A stretch of DNA of 64,000 nt from Taudactylus pleione (GCA_031769625.1 JAUIMM010000113.1:10799001-10863000), one strand, 5' to 3'. Shown: positions 23,633 through 35,205, counted from the first letter of the stretch. Notes: a model not told the origin generated them from the letters alone. Translations and numbers: made by a program.

Positions 23633-26110
23633 TATTAGTAGTTAATAATAATACAGTAAAATTATAGATTAATAAAAATACAGATTTTCTATTTCCTAAA
23701 TTATGGAATATGATAAAAAAATGTCATATTTCTTTCATATATGAACAAATGTCTTCATATATTTTTTTTCACAGTAATAAAATACATCTGCTCTTAGATT
23801 GTTTATGACTATGCAGTGACTTTCTATGTCTTAATTTTAGTGTTTGTATACTGTTTTAATTTATTATGTGTGTTTTTAACTGATATAATAAAACAGATTT
23901 AAATAAAACTATACTAACAAATAATGAATTACATATAAAAATGGACATGGATAGAATGAAAATATGCATTTAAAATTAAAAAGTGGCTTGACATGTTTTG
24001 AAATATCTACCAATGGTGAAAGGGGCCAAATAAATCCATTCCAAATACATTTCATTGTGAAAATACAAATAAGCCAATATGAAGAAAACCACAACAAGTA
24101 TTTAATATTTTTTACTGTTACTAATAAAGACCCATATTAATTATTTCAAATATTTACATTTAAACAGATATGTGAATTTGCACAGCAGTGCAGATGTACT
24201 AATATACATACATTTCAGTACAGACAAACAACAGATAAAGATGCAAACACAAACTAAATGTAGTTGTAGCAACAGACAAAAAATGTGCTAGCCATGAAAA
24301 ACTGCTGATATAATTTCTTAAATTTTGCTCCAAATTATGATACAACTAGATTAAAGATATGTATGATAAAAATGAAAATAATGCCATGTAAACTTAAAAA
24401 AAACATTTCCAACCTAAGCAAAACCATATTCTATAAAACAATTTGAAAGTATGGGTTATGTGAAATTATAAAGTAAATATTTTTCAGGTATTTGTGCACT
24501 CATAAATATAAATGTAATATTCTTCTCTCAATCCTCAGGATCATTAATTCATTCACATAATACCTGTTAAATGAATAAAAAACATAATATTATAATTATT
24601 AAATTTGCATATTTAAAACTTTTTTGTCATTTTAAATAATTCTATCAAATATAGACATTTTAAAAGATTTAAACTGTACATTCCATAATAATGATTTAAT
24701 ATGGACATTTCAAATACATTTAGTAGATAGAGAGCAAAAAAATAAAGAGTGAGAATTATTGGTGCACTCCGGAAACTGTTTATGTAAGGCTCTAATTATT
24801 ATAGTTAAAACTTAACTTTTATTAACTGTTTATAATAAATTGTATGTAAGATAATTAAAATTCAATAGAAAGGTGATAAAGATTAGAAATAAAGTGGTAT
24901 AAAAATAAAATAAAACGAAAGAACCTCTGTGTCTATTGTTTGTGTCTTGTTGTCTTTAGATTATGTGTCATATAATTTAATTGAATAATATTTTCCAAAC
25001 TAATATGATCTTTTTTGTAAAACATATTATCCAACAAATACAAATTCTGTGCAGAACCATCCCTATCGTATTTCAAATACATTATCTACTTCCAAAAAGA
25101 AAATATAAAAAAATATTTATGTCAACAAACCCCAATGTAAAATATTAGTGTCTGATTGTAGAAGGGTGCTATTTTTATAACTGAAGGAGGTGTCCAGTTT
25201 GTCAGATTTCAAATAAACTCCCTCTCTTTAATTAACAGATTGCCAGCAGTATTTGTGTCTGTAAAGCTGGATCTGACAGGGAAAAGGAGGTTGAATACCA
25301 AAAACATGTAAGTTGATAAAACACCCTAGATATTTTGATAGGTTTGGATAGATGTTGGTCTCTTGGAACATTTTCGGATAGTAATAAACCAATTATCAAT
25401 TATCTGGATTCCTTAAGCTTTAGATGTAATGTTTAATGTAATATAAGCTCATATTTTATTGGAGTAATATTCAGATGAACTATGAAATTAAACTTTGAAA
25501 TATGTCATAGACTGGTAAAAAAAAAAAAGATAGTCTAACTGCAGTAGCGGAAACATTGGATTATATTGAATAATGAATTAAAACTCCTGGGAAACATACA
25601 GGGCCTGCAGGTGTTCCCTGGTTAGCCTACCCCAAGAAGTGTCCCCAACAACAATAGGTGCAGAACATCCCCTTTCAATGCTTTTTACCTGGAATGTGTT
25701 ATGCAAACATAAAAAGTGCAAGAAGTTGCTGAAACATTGACTTCCACTTTTTATATTTGAACAACTTTGTTATAGGTAAAGAGGCTGACACCATTTAACA
25801 CAGTGCCTTGATAAACAATATTTATGTAAATATTCTGGCAAAGGATTGAACACTGCAGTTAACTAATTTATTTTATATAAATGTATAAATAATACTATTT
25901 TAAATCCATATAGTGGTTGTTTCAGTATTTTCTGTCTCACAAACAATTAGTATGGCTACATAGTTCTTTCTTTTAAAGCAATTTGCTATTGCCCTCATTC
26001 AAAGTCCACAAAATTCCAGGGTTGGTACATTTGGGAAAACACTAAACCTCACCTAGGGGAACCCTCTCCAGCTCTGAAGAATAACACAAAAATATCCACT
26101 TTTACACCAT
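22914..26110. other. AT-rich block poor in mobile elements
   Basis: About 3.2 kb in which I recognise no element apart from a (TAA)n run at 23599-23632. Texture varies and includes unique-looking segments such as 25150-25300. No long frame. Could be non-coding conserved sequence, a long 3' UTR or very old repeats; the sequence alone does not decide. Confidence 0.4.
23599..23632. repeat. (TAA)n microsatellite
   Basis: Eleven ATA/TAA trinucleotides in a row. Confidence 0.95.
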
Positions 26111-26119
26111 GGCAAGTTC

Positions 26120-26275
26120 CCTGGGAGCCTATTTATTAAATAATATTTGCATGATATCCCCTGAAAACACCTGTAATTCGGGGGATACCCACAAATATTA
26201 AATATCACCTCAATGTGCCATGGAGGGACCACAGCAGATATCTCCAAATCGGTCACAGTCCCTCCATTTTGCAAA
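26120..26275. repeat. Dispersed repeat shared with 34728-34882
   Basis: Both copies run from TTTAT(T/C)AATAAATATTTGC-like sequence through a GGGGG(A/T)AxCCC block to AGATATCTCC and TCCCTCCATTTT, in the same order and orientation. Termini not resolved. Confidence 0.55.
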
Positions 26276-26424
26276 GCTGTCTGGTTTTTTTATGTGCCTT
26301 TAGTGGCCCTCACCTCTTAATTTTTAAGCTTCCTGGGTGGCTTTGTTCCCTGTATATATCTACTGTATGTATTTTTTTTTCCTTTTTTTGTATCTTTTTT
26401 CCATTGTTGTAAATATATACGTTA

Positions 26425-26938
26425 TGTAGACAAAGTGATTGGATACCCCTGCGCAAACGAAATGCATACTATTCATACCATTGCACACGAGTTCCAAATG
26501 GCCACTAATGTGGCAGTTTCGACAAGAACACTTTATAGGGAGGCCCATGCACTTGCAGTTCTATGGAAACAACTAATGTTTTTAGCAGGACAATAATGCA
26601 ACTTGTCCTGTTTCCAGGGTGACGCTGGACTGGTATACAGAAAATGTGGTAACTCGGATGGACTTGTTATCTCAGAATCCAGATTTTAAATCCACTGAGA
26701 ACCACTGGGATGAGTTGGAGCAACCGGTGCATTCTAGGCTAAATTGACCTTCTTCAGGGTCACTGTATTTAAGGCGGAATGGCAAAACATACTGCCTGCA
26801 GTTGTCCAGGAACTTTTGGACAGTTTGCCAAGAACGGTGTCTGCAGTAATCACTGAATGTGGTGGACCTACAAAGTACTGATGTCAATAAAATCTCATTG
26901 ATCTATTTGCTGTCAGCATCCAATCACTTTTGTCTACA
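26425..26938 (+). mobile_element. Internally deleted Tc1-like transposon
   Basis: Termini TGTAGACAAAGTGATTGGAT and ATCCAATCACTTTTGTCTACA are inverted and flanked by TA (26423-26424 and 26939-26940), the Tc1/mariner target. The plus strand keeps only the C-terminal part of the transposase: around 26660-26730 the frame reads MDLLSQNPDFKSTENHWDEL, the region holding the third catalytic acidic residue (E in TENHWDEL), followed by a stop. At 514 bp against about 1.3-1.6 kb for full elements, the first two-thirds of the gene are deleted. It can only have moved with enzyme supplied elsewhere. Confidence 0.85.
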
Positions 26939-26967
26939 TAGTGTATATATATATATATATGTATATA
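26939..26967. repeat. TA-rich microsatellite
   Basis: Short TA run starting at the right end of the Tc1-like element. Confidence 0.7.
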
Positions 26968-26974
26968 TGGTATA

Positions 26975-27445
26975 CGTTCAGGAAGCCGGTGGATGCAATG
27001 CCGACCACCAGCTTCCAGACTACTTAATCCCAGCGAAGGTTAAATGACAGGCATCTAACTCTAGATGTCTGTCATTTTACTGACGCCGGGAGACTGGTGA
27101 CGGCATCCCGATCGAAGGGATGCCAGGTGCGGACAGTCGCGCGGGGGGGAGGGTTAGGTTTAGGGACTTAGGGTTAGGCACCCCCCCGGGAGGTTACGGT
27201 CAGGCTAGGGATAGGGGGGTTAGTGTTAGGCACCCCCGGGAGGAGGCTAGGGTCAGGCACCCCCCCCGGGGGACTTAGGTTTAGGCGGCGGGGAAGAGGG
27301 GGTTAGGTTTAGGCACTTAGAGGGGGGATTAGGGTTAGGCACAGGGAGGGGGAAGTTAGGGTTAGGCACCCTAAAGGAGGGTTAGGGGGTAAAATTAGGT
27401 TAGTTTATACTTACCTTTAGGACAATCAGGATTTCCTCCTCTACC
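26975..27445. repeat. Telomere-like repeat block (copy D, atypical)
   Basis: 27140-27400 is a degenerate array of GGTTAGG and GGTTTAGG units separated by CACCCCCCCGGGAGG-like spacers. The left side (26975-27130) carries imperfect inverted GATGTCTGTCATTTTA-type sequence. Related to copies A-C but the ends differ, so family membership is probable rather than certain. Confidence 0.6.
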
Positions 27446-27451
27446 GAATGC

Positions 27452-27471
27452 TATATATATATATATATATA
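27452..27471. repeat. (TA)n tract at the left end of the composite PLE
   Basis: Ten TA units immediately before the first base of the PLE terminal sequence. Confidence 0.9.
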
Positions 27472-27745
27472 TGAAACTCCAGGAAAGAACCGCACACACT
27501 TTGGTAAGCAACACAGGGTGCCTAAGCTACTTCATAATATATATAAAAGTGAGACCAGATCCCCTTCATCAAAAAAAGGGAAAACCAACCTCTGAAGTCA
27601 GCACACCAGACAAACGGTCAATGAAAAAAACATATATTGTGAAGTACAGCCAAATTACATCGGGAAAAAAAAACTTGCATGTCACATCTGCGATGCAGTA
27701 GATACTCAACAGTGCCTGGTGACCTAATGCAGTATGCTGGGTGAA

Positions 27746-27792
27746 GCGCCTGATGGCCGTTTCGGTGGTATAACCACCTTCATCATGAGCAC
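27746..27792 (-). ncRNA. Hammerhead-like hairpin, left copy
   Basis: Reverse complement of the block at 33969-34016: GUGCUC, AUGAUGA, a GGUGG/CCACC stem with UUAUA loop, then GAAACGGCC. In this copy the triplet before the putative cleavage point reads AUC rather than GUC. Same caveats as for the right copy. Confidence 0.45.
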
Positions 27793-28527
27793 AAGCTGAA
27801 TATAGTAACCTGGCCTAGAAATAGGAGAAAAGGGCGCCAAATCAGACATATAATTAACATTCTCACCTGATGCCGGGGAGCCAACACTCATTCTGGGCTT
27901 CACATACCGGACATGGACGGCTGTTCATCTCAAACTGCAAGATACAGGCACCCCCCGCAAGATGTCATGCCGCAAAGAGACCAATGTCGGCGCATGATGC
28001 GAGGGGCGTGTGGCAAGCACAAAGCCTGTGCAGTGGACAGCCGGAGACACGTGGTGCAAATGCGTCACGTGTCCCAGGAACCCGGAAGACCTGTCCCATA
28101 ACGGTTGCCTAGGTAACCGGAATACACATACAAATCCGTGCAGAGTGAAAATAGACGTCTGACAGGCCCCCTTTAATCCATCAATACAACAGCAAATCAC
28201 TGAAGGACACACACATATAAAAAATACATAGACAAAATGACACAGGAAGACATTATTGCCTTGTGAAAAACATCTCACATTAAATTTCCTACTTATAATC
28301 AATCCCAAAAACCAAGAAAAAAACAAATAAAATTATTATATGTGCACAACCTAGACAAAAAGAAACATAATCAAAAAAAATTAATCAAAAAAAGATACCA
28401 TAGTGTTACCATCCAGTGAAAATCAAAATAAAACAGGATTGATGAATCATGTTAACTGACAAAAAACAATCATCAAATCCATCAACTACGCCCAGCAGTC
28501 CCCAAAATAATCCGTCCTATGGGCTGG

Positions 28528-31500
28528 TCACAAAAATACATTGAAGGATAGTTCATCATTGAGACCAAAATGACGAAGCGTACCCAACTGATATATTAGT
28601 TCACATTCCTTTTGCAACAGTTTTTTACCCCGGTCACCCTCCCTTCTCAGGGGTTTGATCTGATGTATAGGCATAAAGTGAAAGTCACCCATATTATGTC
28701 CTTTATCAACGAAATGTCTTGCCACTGGTGGCGTGTTAACATCGATAACTGAAAAAGCTTTTTTAATCGATGATCGGTGCATGGCAATGCGTTCCTTTAA
28801 AATTCTGATTGTCTTGCCGACATAAATCATTGGACAAGAACATTGTATGACATACACAATATAACGGCTTTCACAATTCATCCTCTGATGTAAATAATAT
28901 TTATAGCCATTAATTGGATGAACAAAGATATCACCAGTCAAAATGTATTTACAATTGACACAGCCACTGCAAGGAAAGGCACCATTCTTTGGCATATGCC
29001 AATTATCTGCCCCACCTCCAGGTCGTATGTCAGCATTGGTCACCAGGTCTTTTAAATTACTGCTCCGTTTATAGGCAAATAGTGGCTTATTTTCACATGC
29101 ATGTTTCAGGATGGGGTCTGAGCTAATGATGTGCCAATGTTTGAGGATTGATTCTCTTAGCCTACTTGATGAAATAGAATAGGTCGTGGGAAAAATCGAC
29201 CTTTCAGGTGTCAGTGTAGGCTCACTAGTGGTTTTTAGTAAGTCATGTCTGTCCAAAGCAAAACATCTTTTAATGGCATCATCCACCTCAGACTGGTTAT
29301 AGCCCCTGTCAATAAAGTCCTTGCCCATTTTGTGGAGTGCTTGGGGTAGCTTTTCAGCTTCAGAAGTAATTCTTGTCACCCGTAATAGTTGGGAAAACGG
29401 CAAACCTCTTTTGAGTGGAGTCGGGTGAAAACTGTCAGCCATGAGTATTGTGTTTAAATCAGTGGGTTTTTTAAAAATATCAGTCACAAATCTCTCCTGC
29501 TCAATGGAGACTGAAACGTCCAAAAATTGTAAACATTGGGGACTGCTAGAGCATGTTACTCTAATGTAACTCGACAAGTTGTTCAAAAAATTGACAAATT
29601 GGTCTAAGGCATAAGGATCCCCCGTCCATATTAAAAAATGTCGTCAATGAACCTGGTATAGAACTTAATGTAATTTGAAAACCTCAGATTGGACAAAATG
29701 TATTCTTGTTCATATTCATGCATATATAAATTAGCATAGCATGGGGCCATGTTCGACCCCATTGCTGTTCCACAGAGCTGCAAATAAAAACGATTTTCAA
29801 AAAGAAAGTAATTTTTATGCAATATTACATCAATCAAAAGAAGCAGAAAGTCACATGGTGGACCTGTATAGACTGCATTGTCTGTAATCGCTTTTGTAAT
29901 AGCTGATAGCCCCTCGTCATGCTCAATGTTTGTATAGAGACTTACAATATCAAGAGTCACCAACAAACAATCAGAGGGAGGGGCCCCAAAACTCTGAAGT
30001 TAAAGAAGAAAATTTGTGGTGTCTTTTAATATACAGGAAATATTGGCGACAATGGGCTGGAGGAAATAATCCACGAATTGCAACAGTGATTGACATAGGG
30101 AGCCCCTGGAAGAGATTATAGGTCTTCCCGGTGGCTTAGACAAAGATTTATGTATCTTTGGCAATACATAAAGGAGTGGTATAACTGGAAAGTCCTGTGT
30201 CAAAAAGACCACAGTATTGTCATCCAGCCAACCATTGATCGCTCCTAGGGAAATAATTGAATCGATTTCTTTTTTGAAAGAACTCGTGGGGTCAAACCTG
30301 AGTTCCTTATAGCAAGAAACATCAGCTAACTGCCTGTATATCTCATTAACATAGTCTGTTCTGTTCATTACAACAGTTCCCCCACCCTTATCGGCGGGGC
30401 GAATAATGATTTTTTTGTTAGTTCTAAGCTGGTTTATTGCCATTTTCTCAAGTTTACAGATGTTGGAATAGGAGATTTTCTGTTTCCTCATGAAAGGTAT
30501 GGTAACCTGCCTAACCAGTCTCATGAAGGTGTCAATAGACGGGTTGGTACTGGGGGCATCAAAGTTACTGGCAACATGGAATGGAGATTTAGTTTTGGAA
30601 ATATTACTGATTTTGTGAAAGAAATCTTGCAATTTGAGTTGTCGATGAAATTTAAACAATTCAACCTCACAATCAAAGGCACGTTGTTTATGTGTCTGAA
30701 CAAAAGACAAGCCTCTCGATAAAACTGACTGTTCGGCTGAAGTAAGTGTATAATTAGATATGTTAAATACTTTTATCTCCTCCTTCCTCTCTGCGGAAAC
30801 TCTCGGCTTTTGTTTGTGGCCCCTTCTACCTCTCCTACATCGCCTCTTTTGTGTCTTGTACGGGTAGTGGTACCCCCTCTCAAAAAAGACTCCCCTCTAG
30901 GTCCTGGCTGATCTGAGTCAGATGTAAGTGAGTCAATGTCAGTATAGGATCTCTCTAATCTTCTTCTGTTAATTGGACCCTGACTCCACTGTCGTTTGTT
31001 ACTCTGAAAAAAGACCCATGGGTAGACTCTCAGATTTTTATAGTCGTCTTTTACCTTTTTATATTTATTCTTCTTAAACATCAAGAGTTCAGTCTTAAAT
31101 GCAGCTATGTTGTTCTCGATTTTAGCTGTCCAATCACATGTGTCATCTGTCTTAAAGGCCTCAACCCCCTTAGCCTCATAGGTAATTATTTCTTTCTCCA
31201 AAACCTAAATGTCAGAATTGACCTGTTGGATAACCAACACCATAAGGTCAAGACTGCATTGGTTCAGAATATGGCACCACTGTTTGCAAAAATCTGTATT
31301 GTTCCGACCAATAGTAGGTTGGTTCTTAATGCGGAAGCCGCGTGGTATCAATCTCTCCTTGTGGTATTGAGATAGGGTGAGTCCATGAAGATTCAACTCT
31401 ACATGACGTCTCTTCAATTTAACCAAGTCTGAAAAAATTTAATTGGGCGTGTCCGTATCAAAGTTTAGGGTATCAGTATTTGAAAACAAAATTTTAGAAA

Positions 31501-31640
31501 TGTCCTTTTCCAAAAATCTTTTAGTCCCAACAAATTCATTGGCATCAATATCCATCAGTAAAATTTTACTGAATTGCTCAAGAAAATTGAATCATGAAAT
31601 ATTGATCAGCAAAGTGAAACAAACAAGTTGATCACAGTAG
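28528..31640 (-). pseudogene. PLE reverse transcriptase with GIY-YIG endonuclease (minus-strand copy)
   Basis: Nearly full coding region in several broken pieces. Segment 30773-31426 is the N-terminal region, with an in-frame TAG at 31205-31207. Segment 30000-30710 carries RT blocks IIIRPADKGGGTVV and LPKIHK followed by GRPIIS. Segment 29631-29966 has the motif A block LDIVSLYTNI, motif B CGTAMGSNMAP and motif C FIDDIF. Segment 28528-29586 has the thumb (KHWHIISSDPI), a CSGCVNC cysteine cluster, the nuclease core YIVYVIQCSCPMIYVGKT, a catalytic Glu in KECELIYQL and terminal GLND. Breaks: TAA at 30000-30002 in frame; a one-base deletion in a T run just after FIDDIF (six T, against seven in the plus copy) giving an immediate stop; a frameshift near 30850; and others near the 5' end. 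The enzyme would have copied RNA at a nicked target. This copy is inactive. Confidence 0.9.
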
Positions 31641-31697
31641 ATAAAAACGATTTTAAAGTCCAAAATATGTGGTGGTGCTAGTTCAACATAAATGATT

Positions 31698-32080
31698 GTA
31701 TATGAAACTCCAGGAAAGAACCGCACACACTTTGGTAAGCAACACAGGGTGCCTAAACTACTTAATAATATATATAAAAGTGAGACCAGATCCCCTTCAT
31801 CAAAAAAAGGGAAAACCAACCTCTGAAGTCAGCACACCAGACAAACGGTCAATGAAAAAAACATATATTGTGAAGTACAGCCAAATTACATCGGGGGAAA
31901 AAAAACGGCTGTCGGGCGCTTCACCCAGCATACTGCATTAGGTCACCAGGCACTGTTGAGTATCTACTGCATCGCAGATGTGACATGGAAGTTTTTTTCC
32001 CCAATGTAATTTGGCTGTACTGCACAATATATGTTTTTTTCATTGACCGTTTGTCTGGTGTGCTGACTTCAGAGGTTGGT
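31698..32080. repeat. Pseudo-LTR and its inverted duplicate (central palindrome)
   Basis: 31698-31900 repeats the terminal sequence found at 27469-27670 in the same orientation (ATGAAACTCCAGGAAAGAAC start). From about 31997 to 32077 the sequence is the inverse of 31818-31893 (arms contain GACCGTTTGTCTGGTGTGCT), with a spacer of about 105 bp matching 33999-34090. The centre joins an A-run of the minus arm to AAACGGC of the plus arm. Confidence 0.85.
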
Positions 32081-33234
32081 ATTCCAAATTACATTAAGTT
32101 CTATACCAGGTTCATTGACGACATTTTTTTAATATGGACGGGAGGTCCTTATGCCTTAGACCAATTTGTCAATTTTTTGAACAACTTGTTGAGTTCCATT
32201 AGAGTAACATGCACTAGCAGTCCCCAATGTTTACAATTTTTGGACGTTTCAGTCTCCATTGAGCAGGAGAGATTTGTGACTGATATTTTTAAAAAACCCA
32301 CTGATTTAAACACAATACTCATGGCTGACAGTTTTCACCTGACTCCACTCAAAAGAGGTTTGCCGTTTCCCCAACTATTACGGGTGACGAGACTTACTTC
32401 TGAAGTCGAAAAGCTACCCCAAGCACTCCACAAAATGGGCAAGGACTTTATTGACAGGGGCTATAACCAGTCTGAGGTGGATGATGCCATTAAAAGATGT
32501 CTTGCTTTGGACAGACATGACTTACTAAAAACCACTAGTGAGCCTACACCGACACCTGAAAGGTTGATTTTTCCCACGACCTATTCTATTTCATCAAGTA
32601 GGCTAAGAGATCAATCCTCAAACATTGGCACATCATTAGCTCAGACCCCATCCTGAAACATGCATGTGAAAATAAGCCACTATTTGCCTATAAACAGAGC
32701 AGTAATTTAAAAGACCTGGTGACCAATGCTGACATACGACCTGGAGGTGGGGCAGATAATTGGTTTATGCCGAAGAATGGTGCCTTTCCTTGCAGTGGCT
32801 GTGTCAATTGTAAATACATTTTGACTGGTGATATCTTTGTTCATCCAATTAATGGCTATAAATATTATTTACATCAGAGGATGAATTGTGAAAGCCGTTA
32901 TATTGTGTATGTCATACAATGTTCTTGTCCAATGATTTATGTCGGCAAGACAATCAGAATTTTAAAGGAACGCATTGCCATGCACCGATCATCGATTAAA
33001 AAAGCTTTTTCAGTTATCGATGTTAACACGCCACCAGTGGCAAGACATTTCAATGATAAAGGACATAATATGGGTGACTTTCACTTTATGCCTATACATC
33101 AGATCAAACCCCTGAGAAGGGGAGGTGACCGGGGTAAAAAACTGTTGCAAAAGGAATGTGAACTAATATATCAGTTGGGTATGCTTCGTCATTTTGGTCT
33201 CAATGATGAACTATCCTTCAATGTATTTTTGTGA
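31985..33234 (+). pseudogene. PLE reverse transcriptase 3' part plus GIY-YIG endonuclease (plus-strand copy)
   Basis: A 5'-truncated second copy. The open frame begins in duplicated terminal sequence (31985) and crosses into the RT gene near 32085 at NYIKFYTRFIDDIF, so it starts inside the catalytic motif C region and lacks motifs A and B. It continues FLIWTGG with the seven-T run intact. A one-base deletion near 32608 (AAGAGATC against AAGAGAATC in the minus copy) breaks the frame before the thumb end. 32719-33234 then encodes the cysteine cluster CSGCVNC and the complete GIY-YIG nuclease ending NVFL. The protein is almost identical to the minus copy (for example NDKGHN for VDKGHN, GMLRH for GTLRH), implying recent common origin. 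Confidence 0.9.
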
Positions 33235-33968
33235 CCAGCCCATAGGACGGATTATATTGGGGACTGCTGGGCGTAGTTGATGGATTTGATGATTGTTTTT
33301 TGTCAGTTAACATGATTCATCAATCCTTTTTTATTTTGATTTTGACTGGATGGTAACACTATGTTATCTTTTTTTGATTAATTTTTTTTGATTATGTTTC
33401 TTTTTGTCTAGGTTGTGCATATATAATATTTTTATTTGTTTTTTTCTTGGTTTTTGGGATTGATTATAAGTAGAAATTTAATGTGAGATGTTTTTCACAA
33501 GGCAATAATGTCTTCCTGTGTCATTTTGTCTATGTATTTTTTATATGTGTGTGTCCTTCAGTGATTTGCTGTTGTATTGATGGATTAAAGGGGGCCTGTC
33601 AGACGTCTATTTTCACTCTGCACGGATTTGTATGTGTATTCCGGTTACCTAGGCAACCGTTATGGGACAGGTCTTCCGGGTTCCTGGGACACGTGACGCA
33701 TTTGCACCACGTGTCTCCGGCTGTCCACTGCACAGGCTTTGTGCTTGCCACACGCCCCTCGCATCACGCGCCGACATTGGTCTCTTTGCGGCATGACGTC
33801 TTGCGGGGGGTGCCTGTATCTTGCAGTTTGAGATGAACAGCCATCCATGTCCGGTATGCGAAGCCCAGAACGAGTCTTGGCTCCCCGGCATCAGGTGAGA
33901 ATGTTAATTATATGTCTGATTCGGCGCCCTTTTCTCCTATTTCTAGGCCAGGTTACTATATTCAGCTT

Positions 33969-34016
33969 GTGCTCATGATGAAGGTGGTTATACCACCGAA
34001 ACGGCCGTCGGGCGCT
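33969..34016 (+). ncRNA. Hammerhead-like hairpin, right copy
   Basis: Order: GTGCTC (33969-33974) able to pair with GGGCGC (34010-34015, including G-U pairs) as stem I; core-like ATGATGA; stem II GGTGG (33983-33987) with CCACC (33993-33997); GAAA; palindromic ACGGCCGT as a stem III that could pair between two molecules; then GTC ahead of the putative cleavage point. Differences from the consensus: A in place of C at the first core position and an extra A before stem II. Hammerheads are known from PLE termini, so a ribozyme ancestor is plausible; present activity is doubtful. Confidence 0.5.
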
Positions 34017-34211
34017 TCACCCAGCATACTGCATTAGGTCACCAGGCACTGATGAGTATCTACTGCATCGCAGATGTGACATGCAAGTTTTTTTTCCCCG
34101 ATGTAATTTGGCTGTACTTCACAATATATGTTTTTTTCATTGACCGTTTGTCTGGTGTGCTGACTTCAGAGGTTGGTTTTCCATTTTTTTGATGAAGGGG
34201 ATCTGGTCTCA

Positions 34212-34215
<4 letters not shown>

Positions 34216-34262
<47 letters not shown>
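34216..34262. repeat. (TA)n tract at the right end of the composite PLE
   Basis: More than 20 TA units immediately after the tail of the plus-strand copy. Confidence 0.95.
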
Positions 34263-34266
<4 letters not shown>

Positions 34267-34720
34267 TAATACAAATACATTTTTAAAGAATGAATTCTAC
34301 ATTAAATAACATATTTGGTTATTTTATTTATACTGAATAAGGAATTTGTTTTTTCTTCAAAAATATATTGTTATAAGAAACATTTCTTTTTACACCAGGA
34401 GAAACGATTTGTGATGCAATTCAACTAAACTGGGACAGTTAGTTCAATATTGCTAACAGATAGACAAAACAAACTGCAAAAAGTCTCTTCTTTTACCTAG
34501 CATTTATGTCACTTTGTCAACAGGAACAAACAGCTTTGTCTTAAAGAGATTTTGGGTGACTGCTTATGCTCACAATAAGGAGTTGTTTCTAAATGCATTA
34601 CAGATAAGATAGCAGTCATTACAATAAACGAATACAGATTTACTACTCAGTGTTGTGCCATACATTCCATTTTCTGCTTCCCTTTTCACAGATGTTGACA
34701 GTTCTATACCTTTCTAAAGC
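34263..34720. other. AT-rich, nothing recognised
   Basis: No repeat family or protein-like frame seen. Confidence 0.4.
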
Positions 34721-34724
34721 GCCC

Positions 34725-35205
34725 ATTTATCAATAAATATTTGCGGCTTATTCCCCCAAAACACCAATTTTTGGGGGGTAACCCCAAATATTTAATATCC
34801 TTCGAATGTATGACAGAAGGACCGCAGAAGATATCTCCGATACCTGCTGCGATCCCTCCATTTTCGTCGGCAGCCGCAACCCCCTTAGGTTTCTCTAGAG
34901 GATGCAATGCTGCCGTATTTACCAACTTTCCGGAATGTAATGCATTCCGGAGATTGTCCCCCGCAGCTACCGCCATATGACACGCATGTGTGGTCTGTAG
35001 TCCACGCAAGTGCAGGATCCCTGTCACAGGAATGAAGAGACCGCTGGCATGGACACTTAGAATGAAAAGTGATAATATGCCAGCCAATCAGCTGCTAACT
35101 GCCATCTCACAGGCTGTGTTTGAAAAATGACAGTTGGGAGCTGATTGGCTGGCACCTTATGACTTTTCACTCTTCACTTCCTAACACTGCTAAGTAAATA
35201 GACCC
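34725..35205. repeat. Composite of two dispersed repeats
   Basis: 34728-34882 matches 26120-26275. 35075-35175 is a palindrome with GCCAGCCAATCAGCTGCTAA and the near-inverse GGGAGCTGATTGGCTGGC around a TCACAGGCTGTGTTTGA centre, related to the 10322 and 13560 elements. The right end reads AAGTAAATAGACCCCTTAA. Confidence 0.5.

Larger units (their letters stand above)
27469..34215. mobile_element. Composite Penelope-like element, two copies head to head (PLE-2)
   Basis: Left to right: terminal tail of a minus-strand copy (27469-28527); its degenerate coding region (28528 to about 31640); a second 3'-end block in the same minus orientation at its 5' side (31698-31900), that is, a pseudo-LTR; an inverted stretch of the same terminal sequence on the plus strand (about 31907-32080); then a 5'-truncated plus-strand copy, RT 3' part plus endonuclease (32086-33234) and its tail (33235-34215). 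(TA)n tracts bound both sides. Pseudo-LTRs and 5'-truncated inverted partners are known hallmarks of Penelope-like retroelements. RT and GIY-YIG motifs confirm the class; I do not assign a lineage such as Neptune or Poseidon. Confidence 0.9.

Noticed and set aside
27870..28112. Short plus-strand frames, mirrored at 33649-33891
   Set aside because: They are antisense frames in the shared PLE untranslated tail, duplicated because the tail is duplicated.
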